Shown here: in pieces, positions 23,691-34,310 of the stretch
How positions within the stretch are numbered: position 1 is the stretch's first letter
Layout of the letters: the number at the start of each line of letters is the position of its first letter
NCBI RefSeq assembly: GCF_042186555.1
Contig: NC_133326.1
Coordinates: forward strand, 587,530,119-587,594,118
Length of the DNA: 64,000 nt
Reading direction: 5' to 3'
Source: Aquarana catesbeiana
Taxonomy: Eukaryota > Chordata > Amphibia > Anura > Ranidae
Notes under the pieces: generated by a model
What the model was told of the DNA's origin: nothing
What the model saw: only the letters and a program-made list of their open reading frames with translations
The model's database searches: none
Made by a program: the position numbers and the translations under genes

Positions 23691-24232
23691 AAAGGAATTG
23701 TCAAACACTTTTGATTTTTCATGTTAATGTCCCATAGACTTTAACGATGGTCCGGCACCTTTCGACTTTGCCCTGAACACCGCATATCGTTCGGTGTTCG
23801 CAGAACATCTGAACAACCAAAGTTCGGCCCGAACTTATGCTCAGGCCAAACCGTTCGCCCCATCCCTAATTAGCACCTTCTTGGTATAATTGGTTAATCA
23901 TACATCTGACTCTAATCCTACAACATCCCTGACTTTGTGCAAGCGTACAAAGTGTGCCAGTGTAAGAATTGATGCTGGATATGCATATTGTTCAATGTGC
24001 CTTGTTTACATAAAGCAATAAAATATTTATAAAAAAAAAGAATAGAGGCTAGTTTGAAGCCAAAGGTTTGTCACACCAAAAATTGAGTTGAATCAGGTTT
24101 TTCCTCTGTTCGCTCACTTTGCATTTTGTAAATGGATAAAATAAACTAAAATAAATTAACATATATATTTTTGAAAGCATTCTTACTTTATAACATTTCT
24201 TCACACTTGCATAAAACTTTTGCACATTACTG

Positions 24233-24805
24233 TATTTGTGTGTGTTGACATATGTAAACACCAGTGCTCATAATGGGACAGGGAGGGGCAACGCTTTCCA
24301 TCAATCAGTGGTCTGTTGCTTCACAGAGCAGTGAAATTATAGGAGGGGAGAGCTCAGGGTTGAGGACAGGTGGATTAAGGAAGCAGATAAACGAGTTCCA
24401 TTACCATGAAGGAGGGTGTTGAACTTTTGTTCAGAGTAGGGCTGCTTTTATAAGAATACATTTCAAAACATATGTAAGGGGCAGATACAAAGATTGTGGC
24501 ATTGTCTTGAGGTTCCATTTTTTAATCTTCTGATGCTTTTGTTATAAATGATAAACATTGTAGATATCAGCAGCTTTGCACATGCTCCTCTTGAGGTTTG
24601 TTTTTTTTTAAAGTTTCACGTTATTTGCAGGCATGCATGTTCATCTATGAAAGGGACAAAAAGGCCACATACTGCACGTTGCACCCATTGTGCTAGTGAA
24701 GGGATTGTAGGGGCAGAACTCTTCTACAAAGAACAAGATCAGACCTCCCCAGTGTTAAAGAGGAAAAACATTTCTGCTGTATTACCATTGACCTGTTTTG
24801 TATTA
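24233..24805. other. intron sequence, nothing recognised
   Basis: Between two Tc1 elements. No exon, RNA gene or repeat end was identified. Confidence 0.5.
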
Positions 24806-26332
24806 CAGTGGGGCAAAAAAAGTATTTAGTCAGCCACCAATTGTGCAGGTTCTCCCACTTAAAAAGATGAGAGAGGCCTGTAATTGTCATCATAGGTATA
24901 CCTCAACTATGAGAGAGAAAATGTGGAAACAAATTCAGACAATCACATTGTCTGATTTTTGAAATAATTTATTTACAAATTATGGTGGAAAATAAGTATT
25001 TGGTCACCTACAAACAAGCAAGATTTCTGGCTCTCACAGACCTGTATCTTCTTCTTTAAGAGGCTCCTCTGTCCTCCACTCATTACCTGTATTAATGGCA
25101 CCTGTTTGAACTTGTTATCAGTATAAAAGACACCTGTCCACAACCTCAAACAGTCACACTCCAAACTCCACTATGGTGAAGACCAAAGAGCTGTCGAAGG
25201 ACACCAGAAACAAAATTGTAGATCTGCACCAGGCTGGGAAGACTGAATCTGCAATAGGCAAGCAGCTTGGTGTGAAGAAATCAACTGTGGGAGCAATAAT
25301 TAGAAAATGGAAGACATACAGGACCACTGATAATCTCCCTCGATCTGGGGCTCCACGCAAGATCTCACCCGTGGGGTCAAAATGATCACAAGAATGGTGA
25401 GCAAAAATCCCAGAACCACACGGGGGGACCTAGTAAATGACTCTGATCCTGCAGTGCCAGACGTGTCCCCCTACTTAAGCCAATACATGTCCGAGCCCGT
25501 CTGAGGTTAGCAGGAGAGCATTTGGATGACCAGAAGAGGATTAGGAGAATGTCATATGGTCAGATGAAACCAAAGTAGAACTGTTTTGTAGAAACACAAC
25601 TCATCGTGTTTGGAAGAGAGAGAATGCTGAGTTGCAACCAAAGAACACCATACCTACTGTGAAGCATGAGGGTGGCAACATCATGCTTTGGGGCTGTTTC
25701 TCTGCAAAGGGAACAGGACAACTGATCCGTGTACATGAAGGAATGAATGAGGCCATGTATCGTGAGATTTTGAGTGCAAACCTCCTCCCATCAGCAAGGG
25801 CATTGAAGATGACGTGGCTGGGTCTTTCAGCATGACAATGATCCCAAACACACTGCCCGGGCAACGAAGAAGTGGCTTCGCAAGATACATTTCAAGGTCC
25901 TGGAGTGGCCTAGCCAGTCTCCAGATCTCAACCCCATAGAAAACCTTTGGAGGGAGTTGAAAGTCCGTGTTGCCCAGCGACAGCCCCAAAACATCACTTC
26001 TCTAGAGGAGATCTGCATGGAGCAATGGGCCAACATACCAGCAACAGTGTGTGACAACCTTGTGAAAACGTTTGACCTCTGTCATTGCCAACAAAGGATA
26101 TATAACAAAGTATTGAGATGAACTTTTGATATTGACCAAATACTTATTTTCGACCATAATTTGCAAATAAATTCTTTCAAAAATCAGACAATGTGATTGT
26201 CTGGATTTGTTTCCACATTTTGTCTCTCATAGTTGAGGTATACCTATGATGACAATTACAGGCCTCTCTCATCTTTTTAAGTGGGAGAACTTGCACAATT
26301 GGTGGCTGACTAAATACTTTTTTGCCCCACTG
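24806..26332 (+). mobile_element. Tc1/mariner transposon, copy B (same family as copy A)
   Basis: It starts CAGTGGGGC and ends GCCCCACTG, with TA on both sides (24804-24805, 26333-26334). The inverted arms are about 200 bases and almost identical to those of copy A. Here the left arm is uninterrupted (CAGACCTGTATCTTCTTCTT), which supplies the empty site for the rep1 insertion in copy A. Confidence 0.92.
25173..26121 (+). pseudogene. Tc1-type transposase, frameshifted and internally deleted
   Basis: The ATG at 25173 opens an intact DNA-binding part of 70 codons (MVKTKELSKDTRNKIVDLH ... KTYRTTDNLPRSG) and then shifts frame near 25375. Relative to copy A, about 70 bases are missing near 25440, and further small losses occur at about 25530, 25810 and 26065. 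Catalytic-region words remain in different frames (HDNDPKHTA near 25835, SPDLNPIENLW near 25920). It cannot be functional. Confidence 0.88.
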
Positions 26333-26676
26333 TATATCCTCTTCATTATAACTGCCCCGAGCAATGCTGTTGTATCTAGTGGTAGAGCAGAGTTTGCTGT
26401 GTGCTCTCACTTTTCTGGCATAGCATTCTATCTAGCTGATGGGTTTCTAGTTATTGATGCCACCTCCTTCTCCCTCCACTTAGTTCTATTACTGCTGAAC
26501 TCATTTAGCTATAGAGAATGTTAAATAAAAACTTTAATTAAAGCCCAAATCCAGACCCCCTATTGTCTTTCTGGTTTCTAAATAGGTAATATAAAATGCT
26601 AAATCCATCAGGTAGCACAGAACCCCCCAGATTTATTTATTTTTTTTATCACAGCTTTCTGTATGACAACACTCTA
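26333..26676. other. intron sequence between two Tc1 elements
   Basis: No recognised feature in about 340 bases; one short poly-T near 26637-26648. Confidence 0.5.
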
Positions 26677-26904
26677 CAGTCGTGACCAAAAATATTGTCA
26701 CCCCTGCATTTCTGATAATGCACCACTTAGACAGAAAATTGTGGCAATTACAAATGTTTAAGCATTCTCATATTTATTTATTTTGTTTGTTTTGGTATGA
26801 CACAAAAAAGTGGAGGAACGAAAAGACAAATCTGACACATTCCAAGAAAAACTCCAAAAATGGACTGGATGATTGGCCCCCTCAATTTAATGGTAGAACA
26901 CACC

Positions 26905-27235
26905 TAATATTTATAGCGCTGCTTTACCGCGGTATTCGGCCGCTAGCGGTGCGGTTTTAAACCCCCCCCCCTGCTGGCGGCCGAAAAAGGGTTAAAACCG
27001 CTGGTATAGCGCGGCTATAGCGAATAGTGAAGGAGCGGTGAATACACCGCTCCTTCACCGCTCCAAAGATGCGGCTGGCAGGAGTTTTTTTCTTCTCCTG
27101 TCAGCGCACCGCTTCAGTGTGAAAGCCCTCGGGCTTTCACACTGAACAAACAGCAGCGGCTGTTTTGGGTCGGTTTGCAGGTGCTATTTTTAGCGCAATA
27201 ACGCCTGCAAACCACCCCAGTGTGAAAGGGGTCTT
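26905..27235 (+). repeat. rep4 copy inside a Tc1 element
   Basis: Shares GCTCCTTCACCGCTCCAAAG, GTGTGAAAGCCCTCGGGCTT, TTTAGCGCAATAACGCC and the terminal GTGTGAAAGGGGTCTTA with the copies at 51675, 56748, 57325 and 63930. It is rich in short palindromes. The left edge is uncertain. Confidence 0.6.
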
Positions 27236-27439
27236 ACTGAACTCAGTCGCTTCCTGTAACCATCAGTGGGTTTCTTACATCTGTCTACTGGAATTTTGGA
27301 CCACTCTTCTTTTCCCCAACTGCTCCAGGTCTCTCAGATTGGAAGGTTTCCTTTTTCCAACTGCTATTTTAAGATCTCACCACAGGTGCTCTATGATTCA
27401 GATCTGGACTCATTGCTGACCAGTTCAGTACTCTCCAGC

Positions 27440-27950
27440 ACTTTTGTCATCCTGGCCATCCTGTGCACAGTGTGTGCACAAACAATGCTACGGCAACCCA
27501 CCACTACCGGTGCTTTACATGCCTGTTTTATGTGGCAATAAATGTGAGTGCACATTTTATTCAATGAAAAGCTATTTTAAGTGTGTTAACGGAGAGCACT
27601 TCGATTCTTTTATATATTTTATGTCATCCGGTTTGGCTTTCCCTATCTTATTTGGAGTGCTGGTGTTTCCTGATTTCTCTCCTGTTGAGAAAAAAAAGCG
27701 TGTTTGACTTCCTGATAATTCAGGGGTCCATCCGATCTGGTAAGCGTCCATCTTACAGCTGGTGGAAGGATTATAACTCATCACTGATTAGTGGATTGGA
27801 TTCACCCTTTTCACGTGGTCTTTCCCATTACCATTTCTGGGACTTGTTTTTTAGGCGTTTTTATGTTTCTGTGTCAGCAGTGGAATCTTATTGGGTCCCC
27901 TACCATAGCCTCCCTTTTAATTCAGATGGCGACGTATATTGCAAGCTGAC
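27440..27950 (+). other. unclassified insertion in the third Tc1 element
   Basis: About 510 bases have no Tc1 similarity and separate two parts of the antisense transposase. GAGCACTTCGATTCTTTTAT and the following T-rich text resemble the 3' tails of Penelope-like elements, but no domain was recognised. The 165-codon open frame across 27583-28080 crosses the right junction and is not a gene. Confidence 0.35.
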
Positions 27951-28139
27951 ACAGTTGTACCCTGTGCTTGAAGGTCAGCTCAAATTTGCCTGGAAGTTGA
28001 TCGAGGTTCTTTATCCACCATTCGAACAGTCCTTTGTTGCAATCTTTGATCAATATTTCTCTTTAGTCCATGGAGATTAGCTACAGTGCCATGGGCTGTA
28101 AGCTTCTTGACAATGTTGCGCATAGTGGACACAGGAACA

Positions 28140-28627
28140 TTAAAGGGGTTGTAAACCCTCTTCTTTGTTATTTAAAATATAAATAAATAAAAAAAATGTC
28201 ATACTTACCTCCACTGTCAAATTCGTTTTGCACAGAGTGGCCCCGATCCTCGACTTCTGGGGTCCCCCGGGGGCACTGGTAGCTCCTCCCCCGCATCGAG
28301 TGTCCACGTTGGAGAAGGCTCTCCTAAGGTGGACACCCATGAGTCCTGCATCTGCGTACATTCACACAGAATGCAGGACTTGGCCCCGGCGCCTGCGTCA
28401 TTGGATTTGATTGACAATAGCGGGAGCCAATGGCTGCGCTGCTAGCAATCTATCCAGTCAAGAGTTGAGACGGGCAGAGAAGAAGAGCGCGTCTCTGCCG
28501 AGGGAACGAACAGGCTCATGTGAGTAAAATGGGGGTGCTAGGGGGCTGGTCAGTGTCAGAAGTTTTTTCACCTTAATGCATAGGATGCATTAAGGTGAAA
28601 AAACACAAGGGTTTACAACCCCTTTAA
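28140..28627. mobile_element. TTAA-flanked non-autonomous element (Kolobok-like), exact insertion
   Basis: TTAA at 28140-28143 and 28624-28627. The ends are good inverted repeats: TTAAAGGGGTTGTAAACCCT and AGGGTTTACAACCCCTTTAA. A further inverted pair lies at 28565-28605 (CACCTTAATGCATAGG / GCATTAAGGTG). Removing it with one TTAA restores continuous Tc1 sequence (GGAACATTAAGATTATGG). AG-rich ends after a TTAA target suit the Kolobok superfamily; the assignment is inferred. Confidence 0.75.
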
Positions 28628-29098
28628 GATTATGGAGATGGACTTGTAACCTTGAGATTGTCCATACTTTTCCATAATTTTTGTTCTCAAATCCTCAGAC
28701 AATTCATTGTTGCTCTTTCTTCTCTCTATGCAGCACACAGAGACACAGAAACAGAAAGTTTCCACCATTTTAACTGGTTGCCGGTGTGATTTCTATATTG
28801 AGTTTAATTGCAAATTACAGACAACAGACTTGGAATACAATTATTTCCTACAATTTTGAGAAGGTGCCAATAATTTTGGCCAGTCCATTTTTGGAGTTTT
28901 GCATGGAATGTGCTAGATGCTTACAAACAAAAGACATAAACATGAGAATGCCTAAACATTTGTAATTGCAACAATTTTCTGGATAAAGTGGTGCATTATC
29001 TGACAGAAATGCAGGGTGCCAATATTTTTGGCCATGATTGTATATTCTTTTGATGCCTGGGGTTTAAGTGCTTTTGTTTAATTCCGTTGATATTATTA

Positions 29099-29280
29099 TA
29101 TTACAGCATACAAGTTTCAGCTCTTTAAAATGTTCCCGGTAAGTTCAGAGGTCACCTAGCATTATTATCTTTTAACAGGGCCTGAACATGGACCTTCATG
29201 GCAGGATCACAATGTATTACTTATAATAATAAAGCCACAGGTTGATTTTTCCCCCCCCCCATGAAAGTCTGTTATATTAT
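29099..29280 (+). repeat. templated copy of a slc23a2 exon end and intron start
   Basis: Bases 29103 to about 29275 repeat 29490 to about 29662 almost exactly, 387 bases upstream of the original. The copy holds the last ~36 bases of coding exon 2, its donor (CCCG|GTAAGT, here at 29139) and about 135 bases of following intron. The inserted segment is bounded by a 17-base direct repeat (TTCCGTTGATATTATTA at 29082-29098 and 29281-29297). The copy starts just after ATTACAG, so it could act as a 32-base cryptic exon that would shift the frame. Confidence 0.85.
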
Positions 29281-29404
29281 TTCCGTTGATATTATTAATT
29301 TACTAATTCCATCTTATTCTATATAGCACTTTCCGCCTCCCTCTTTCTCTGTCTGTTACAGACAAGTTGAAGGGGCACTTATGCCTTTGTTTCTCTTCCA
29401 TTAG

Positions 29405-29525
29405 CACCATCTTTCTGGTTCTGCTTTTCTCCCAGTATGCCAGGAATGTCAAACTACCACTTCCCGTCTACAAGTCCAAGAAAGGATGGACAGCATACAA
29501 GTTTCAGCTCTTTAAAATGTTCCCG
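29405..29525 (+). CDS. slc23a2: slc23a2 coding exon 2 of 9
   Basis: Its 121 bases complete the split Leu codon (CT|C) and encode TIFLVLLFSQYARNVKLPLP to KMFP. It covers a membrane segment (TIFLVLLFS) and the loop YKSKKGWTAYKFQLFKMFP, nearly identical to vertebrate SVCT2. The acceptor is TCTTCCATTAG and the donor CCCG|GTAAGT, phase 0. Its last ~36 bases plus donor are duplicated upstream at 29103. Codon phase joins perfectly to the exons at 14514 and 34877. Confidence 0.95.
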
Positions 29526-30329
29526 GTAAGTTCAGAGGTCACCTAGCATTATTATCTTTTAACAGGGCCTGAACATGGACCTTCATGGCAGGATCACAAT
29601 GTATTACTTATAATAATAAAGCCACAGGTTAATTCCCCCCCCCCCCATAAAAGTCTGTTATTACCATTTTCATCCTTGCTTGCACCTCTGTGCTGCTGAT
29701 CTCCTTCAACCTCTTCATCCACTTCTGTCTATATGATTTTTCTCCAGTGTTGACTACATCATTGTTCTGTTCTGGCTTCCTGATGGTAACATCAGCGGAC
29801 TGCACAATGTGTGTTGGCACTGTGCTTGTAGTCTCCATCAGAGGAGCATTTGAAAGGGAGACAGTTCAGAAGCACATTTAGGAGACAGGTTTTGGCCCCA
29901 TAACAGGCAATGCCTAAACAAAGACCTTCATGACAAGATTACCAGCTTTTATTTTATTAACAGCTCCAGAATTTGTTTGGTTAGAGAACTAAAGGCTTCC
30001 TCAATTTTTTTAGACCATGTTACGGCCATATTTAAAGTGTAATATGTTACATGTTTGCAAAGAGAACAACTTCCCCTTTCCTGACAGCATGTGGAGGTTC
30101 TTCTCCCCCACAGCAGCTGTCAATTTTGAATTTTGCATTCCACCCGCACAGCCATGTTATTCATTCACAGATATCTGTGAATTAATGAATTACAAGTTCC
30201 ATTTTCACCACAGCAATAAGACTTTTAGTTCTAAATGGAAAACAAGTGCAGTGATTATCACTCTTGTAGTCTATACAGTTTCTCCAACTCGGTATGTGAA
30301 AGTCTGTGAAATTAGGCTTAAAAAACAAA
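29526..30329 (+). other. intron after exon 2, nothing recognised beyond the duplicated start
   Basis: The first ~135 bases are the source of the upstream copy. A poly-C run lies at about 29635-29646. I found no exon or element in the rest. Confidence 0.5.
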
Positions 30330-30855
30330 TTAAAGTGTTTCTAAAGGCAGTCTTTTATTAAAATATTAAACATGTTATTCTCACCTCCTTCTTTTCTGGG
30401 GTCCCCCACTGGTGCTCTTGGCTTCTCCTCTTTTCTGTGTGACCCCAAAGCAAGCCACTTGCTATGGTTGCACATATGTGGGTGCACTTCTGAGCTGGGC
30501 TGTGTGCGTCCACAGACGCATACAGTGCAACTTGGACACCTCATTGGTTCAGGTACAGCAGAGGGAGCCATTGGCTCCTGCTGCTGTCAATCACAGCCAA
30601 TGAGGAGAAAGTAGGGGGCGAGGCCAAGCCACGTTCTTTGTCTTATGGACACACAGAGCGGGGCTTGGGAGCAAGCACACATGAGTGCCTCCAAGTGGCT
30701 TGCTATGGAGGCACTTGATGGGAATGAGGAGCCAGGAGCGGCAACAGAGGATCCGAGAAAAGGAGGATTGAGGCTGCTCTGTGCAAAACCATTGCACAAG
30801 TAAGTATGACGTGTTTGTTATTTTAAGAAAAAAATTGGCATTTACAATCACTTTA
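30330..30855. repeat. non-autonomous repeat with TTAA-like ends
   Basis: Starts TTAAAGTGTTTCTAAAGGCA and ends ATTTACAATCACTTTAG, imperfect inverted ends with the right TTAA mutated to TTAG. Inside are GGCTCCTGCTGCTGTCAAT and CTGCTCTGTGCAAAACCATT, also found at 62760-62975. Open frames of 60-86 codons here are chance. Confidence 0.55.
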
Positions 30856-31074
30856 GCGCAGGGAATACTTTAAGGTTAAAAAAAAAAACGTTTCAGCTTT
30901 AGAACCTTTAAAAACAGGCACACATATGTAAACTGATTAATAATAATGAAAAGTATTTTACCTTCTAACAAAGCACGGATGTAAACGAGATCTTAGCTTA
31001 TTTTGGTTTATTTTGCCTTACTGTGAAGGACTGGATAGCTTGTAGTTCCTTCAATTCTACTCAGTATTATTATT

Positions 31075-33686
31075 ATTTCTTTTTTTTAACAGAAAAGTTT
31101 TATTAAAACCAAGATAAACAATACAAAAACAACACAAACAGCGTTACAGCTTAGTTACATAGTAGTGTGGTATTCATGGCAGTAAAATTGCAGGAATATT
31201 CACAAAATAGTTGGTGATGCTGGTCATTATAAAATCCAGGATGGGACTCGGAGTGAGGTATTTCCAATACTAAAGATATTTCAGTTCAGTGAGTATAAAC
31301 TGTGTGTGTGGAGGGGTCTATAAGGTTTTGAGTGGTGTTAAGATCATACCTAGGTCTCCATGTTTCATTAGCTTTCATCATACCTACTCTTAAGGGTGGG
31401 AGCAGAGTAAAAGGAAGGGGTATCAGCTCTTGTGGACAGAGGGAGGCAGGGGGGTCTATAGGAGGGGGTATGTGAGTCTCGAATATGTAAACAGGAATAT
31501 ATCTGTAGCCTCTAGGGGGTCTAGGTAGGCCAATATTGAGCGGCACCTCCTGATTTGCAGCAAAGTAGCAGTGTCTTATCGCAGAGTCATGTTAGGTCAC
31601 TATTGTCCTATTCAGAATCATTAAAAGCCCTATACAGTGAGCGATCTAGCAGCCACCCATGAGTTCCAGACTTTGTCGAATTTTTGGGGACATTTGCGGC
31701 CCATATACATTAATTTGTACAAAGGTAGCACAGAGTCCACCAGTGTTTGCCACTTGGTCATCATGGGTGGGGTCGCTAGTTTCCAGTGCTGTAGGAGAAC
31801 CTTCCTGGCATAGAAACACAAATAGAACAGTAGGAGTTTGGCATGCGTAGAATGTGTCACCGATTCTGTGATACCCAGAAGGAGGACCTTGGGGTCCATT
31901 GATACTGGAAGGTTGGTAGCAGCACTGATCTCCGCATCCACCCTTCTCCAATATTCCTGGATGACGGGGCAGTCCTAGATAACATGATAAAATGTTCCTG
32001 TTGTCTGTTGACATTTAGGGCACAGTTCTGATTGCGTAGGATATATTCGGGCTAGCCTCTGGAGTGTATAGTAGGCCCTGTGCAGAAACTTCAGTTGAAT
32101 AAATCTATCTCTAGCAGAGATTACTGTTGGTATATACTGCTGTAGTGCCATTTCCCAGTCTTCCTCCGACAGGTTAGGGATGTCCATCCTCCAGACCTGG
32201 TGTAAGGGGGATTCCCCTTCCGAGTCTCCACAGGTGAGACGGAGGTATATGGAGGATAATATTCTATCTACCCCACGGGAGATAAGAAACCTCTCTATCA
32301 TATTTGGTTCTATGGAGATTGCTCCAGGGAATTACGCCTGCGCTGCGTGTTTCAGCTGTAGATAGCGGAATAGCGTCCACAAAGGGAGTTGATATGCCGC
32401 ATGCAGTTCTGGAAAGGGCAGTAGCCCTCCCGGCAGGCATAATTTGCTGTATCTTCACTATCCCAAACCTGGTCCAGATGTTGGGGTCCGGGATAGATCT
32501 GAAGTGTGAGAATTTGGGGTTGCCCCATAGTGTGGTAAGAGGGGAGATAGTGTTAGGTGTGCCCACCGCCACAGTGACCTTCTCCCAGACCTGAACCGTA
32601 CGCATGAGGATAGTTGCTTGCGGGCTAGCTTTAGTTCCTCTGTAAACTAGATTGGTTAGAGCAGAGCCCATAACAGCAGCCTCAAGGTTTACCGTGGAGT
32701 TAGATCTGGTCTGTTTAAACCACCAACGAATAGTGACCAGCACTGCCGCCAAGTAGTACCTCCTGAAGCATGGTAAAGCCAGACCACCAGAGGAGAGAGG
32801 GAGCTGTAGTGTGTGTTTTGCTATTCTGGGGGTTTTCCCGCCCCAGATAAAGGAGGAGACTACTCCATCTAGTCTTTTAAAGAAGGAGGCCAGGATTGGG
32901 ACTGGGGAATTCCTATAAATATATAAAAACTTATGGAGAAAAGTCATTTTTAATAGGTTCACCCTCCCCACAGGTGTTAAGGGGAGCGTTTTCCAGGCTT
33001 GACATTTTAAAATCATGGTTTGCAAAACCGAGTATAGGTTATCAGTTAGGAATTGCGTCAGATCATTACTGATTTTAATACCGAGGTATTTAAACTCAGA
33101 GACTCTACGCAGGGGGGTCAGACTCGACGCGGGGGAGGCCTTTTCAGACATATGAAGTAGGCTGGATTTACTCCAATTAATTTTAACCTCCGAGAAGCTG
33201 CCATATTTACCTATGATCTCCAGAGCCGCCACTAGGGCGTGAGGGTCATCGTCAAAATGCAATAGAGTATCGTCCGCATAAAGTGATATGCGCTCTTTTA
33301 GTGGTCCCACCTCTAGTCCCCTCATCTCAGTTACCGAGCGGAGCAGTACAGCCATAGGCTCGATGGCCAGGGCAAAAGGCCCCAGGAACAATGGGCATCC
33401 TTGCCTCGTCCGTCTACATAGTGGAAAGGGCGGAGAGAGGGTATCACCGGCTCGTACATGGCTACTGGTGATCTATATAGCAATTTGATCCAGCTAACAA
33501 ATTTAGAACCAAACCCAAATTTGGCCGTTACCTGCCACAGGAAGTCCCATCCTACTGAATCAAAGGCTTTCTCTGCGTCTAAGGAGGCCATCGCTCCACC
33601 AGTGATTTGGTTTCAGGAGATTGCTATATTGGTGTGGAGTCTGAGAATATTTATGTCCCTGCCCTTGCCCAGCATGAACCCAGCAG
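31075..33686 (-). pseudogene. L1-type LINE ORF2 relic (RT to 3' end), antisense
   Basis: On the minus strand the RT begins SLDAEKAFDSVGWDFLW (33331-33591) and continues in another frame through the active site SLYADDTLLHF and the post-RT part (EFKYLGIKI, then LLKMTFLHKFLY and SGGLALPCFRRYY) at 32264-33391. The C-terminal zinc-like tail (CPKCQQTTGTFYHVI) is at 31975-32301. The 3' end is near 31075, where a T-rich run on + marks a poly-A tail. The 5' part is missing: an L2 tail abuts at 33687. It is better preserved than the L1 at 3466, but frameshifted at least twice. Confidence 0.87.
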
Positions 33687-33822
33687 TATTATTATTATTA
33701 TACAGGATTTATATAGCGCCAACAGTTTGCGCAGCGCTTTACAACATGAGGGCAGACAGTACAGTTACAATACAAATCAATACAGGAGACCTGCTCATTA
33801 GAGCTTACAATCTAGGAGTATT
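33687..33822 (-). repeat. L2 LINE 3' end only, reverse orientation
   Basis: TATTATTATTATTATACAGG, then ATTTATATAGCGCC to GCTTACAATCTAGGAG, is the reverse complement of the L2 3' end at 12360-12490. Short 3'-end-only copies are the usual product of truncated LINE insertion. Confidence 0.75.
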
Positions 33823-33825
33823 TTC

Positions 33826-34310
33826 ATTCTTTTTTTATTGAAAGAGATTTTTCATGGTTTACATACAAACAAGACACCATGTATCACAAAATCAAGGAAA
33901 AAAAAAAATCAAGAAATACAAACGAGATAACTAACAAAGGTTAAACATCCAGTATAAAAGAGAGGACATTCAGCAATCCAGAGTAGTGCAAAATATTAAA
34001 GCAGGACAACACTTCAAAGCGAGAGCGATTCCAAGACCCTCTGCCAAAAAGCCCATTCACACATGGAGTGCTAATAATCAAAATACAAATATAAGGTCCG
34101 CATAACTTACAGTACATGCAGAGCTACTATCTATCCCTCTAGATCAACATCTACAAGCTGGGAGGGATGGGTCAACTCAGTAGAGGACAGCCATGTGGAG
34201 ACCGTTGTTTTCATTCTCAATATGTCTAAATGGTCTAGTCATGTATTGTAGAGTTGTACTTGTGTATTGAGTTCACATGGCGATTCTTAAAGACCAACCA
34301 CACAGAAACG
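33826..34310 (-). repeat. probable L1 3' untranslated fragment, antisense
   Basis: Begins with CATTCTTTTTTTATTGAAAG, like the poly-A/terminal start of the other antisense L1 copies (31075 and 42430). There is no coding sequence to confirm it, and the right border is uncertain. Confidence 0.4.

Larger units (their letters stand above)
21711..23869 (+). mobile_element. Harbinger-like non-autonomous element with TTA target duplication
   Basis: The ends are a 17-base inverted repeat (GTAGGTATGGGCCGAAC; complement of GTTCGCCCCATCCCTAA), with TTA directly outside on both sides (21708-21710, 23870-23872). A three-base TTA/TAA duplication is typical of PIF/Harbinger transposons. No transposase is present. 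Internal GGTCTGGTATG...GGGGAACCC motifs occur more than once. It is interrupted by rep1 (22340 to about 23228) and carries a GA-rich tract near its right end. Confidence 0.6.
20033..24232 (-). mobile_element. second Tc1 family member, antisense, with two large insertions
   Basis: The outer arms are imperfect inverted repeats: left near 20040-20095 (GCAAATGTTTTAGGAAGGTG) and right near 24170-24232 (CACACTTGCATAAAACTTTT). The inside, read on the minus strand, is a Tc1 transposase relic (20170-20890 and 21388-21707). It is cut by rep2 copy C (20919-21387) and by a Harbinger-like element (21711-23869); after each the Tc1 sequence resumes. The right segment 23870-24232 is the transposon arm. Confidence 0.75.
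26677..29040 (-). mobile_element. third Tc1 family member, antisense, with three insertions
   Basis: The terminal repeats are CAGTCGTGACCAAAAATATT at 26677 and its relative inverted at about 28990-29040 (CCAATATTTTTGGCCATGAT), with TA outside (26675-26676, 29041-29042). On the minus strand 27240-27430 encodes the transposase C-terminal region (SPDLNP-type run with CAATGAGTCCAGATCTGAAT, and the GYRKRLSSV tail). 27950-28139 and 28628-28800 continue it. Insertions lie at about 26905-27235 (rep4), 27440-27950 (unclassified) and 28140-28627 (TTAA element). Confidence 0.78.

Noticed and set aside
23455..23727. 90-codon Lys/Arg/Glu-rich frame and overlapping Ser/Phe-rich frames on -
   Set aside because: Produced by the GA-rich tract inside a transposon; low complexity only.
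27583..28080. 165-codon open frame on +
   Set aside because: It crosses the junction between an unclassified insert and antisense Tc1 transposase and has no recognisable domain.
29099..29280. Extra functional slc23a2 exon
   Set aside because: The copied piece lacks the exon start and would shift the frame if spliced; kept as a duplication, not as CDS.
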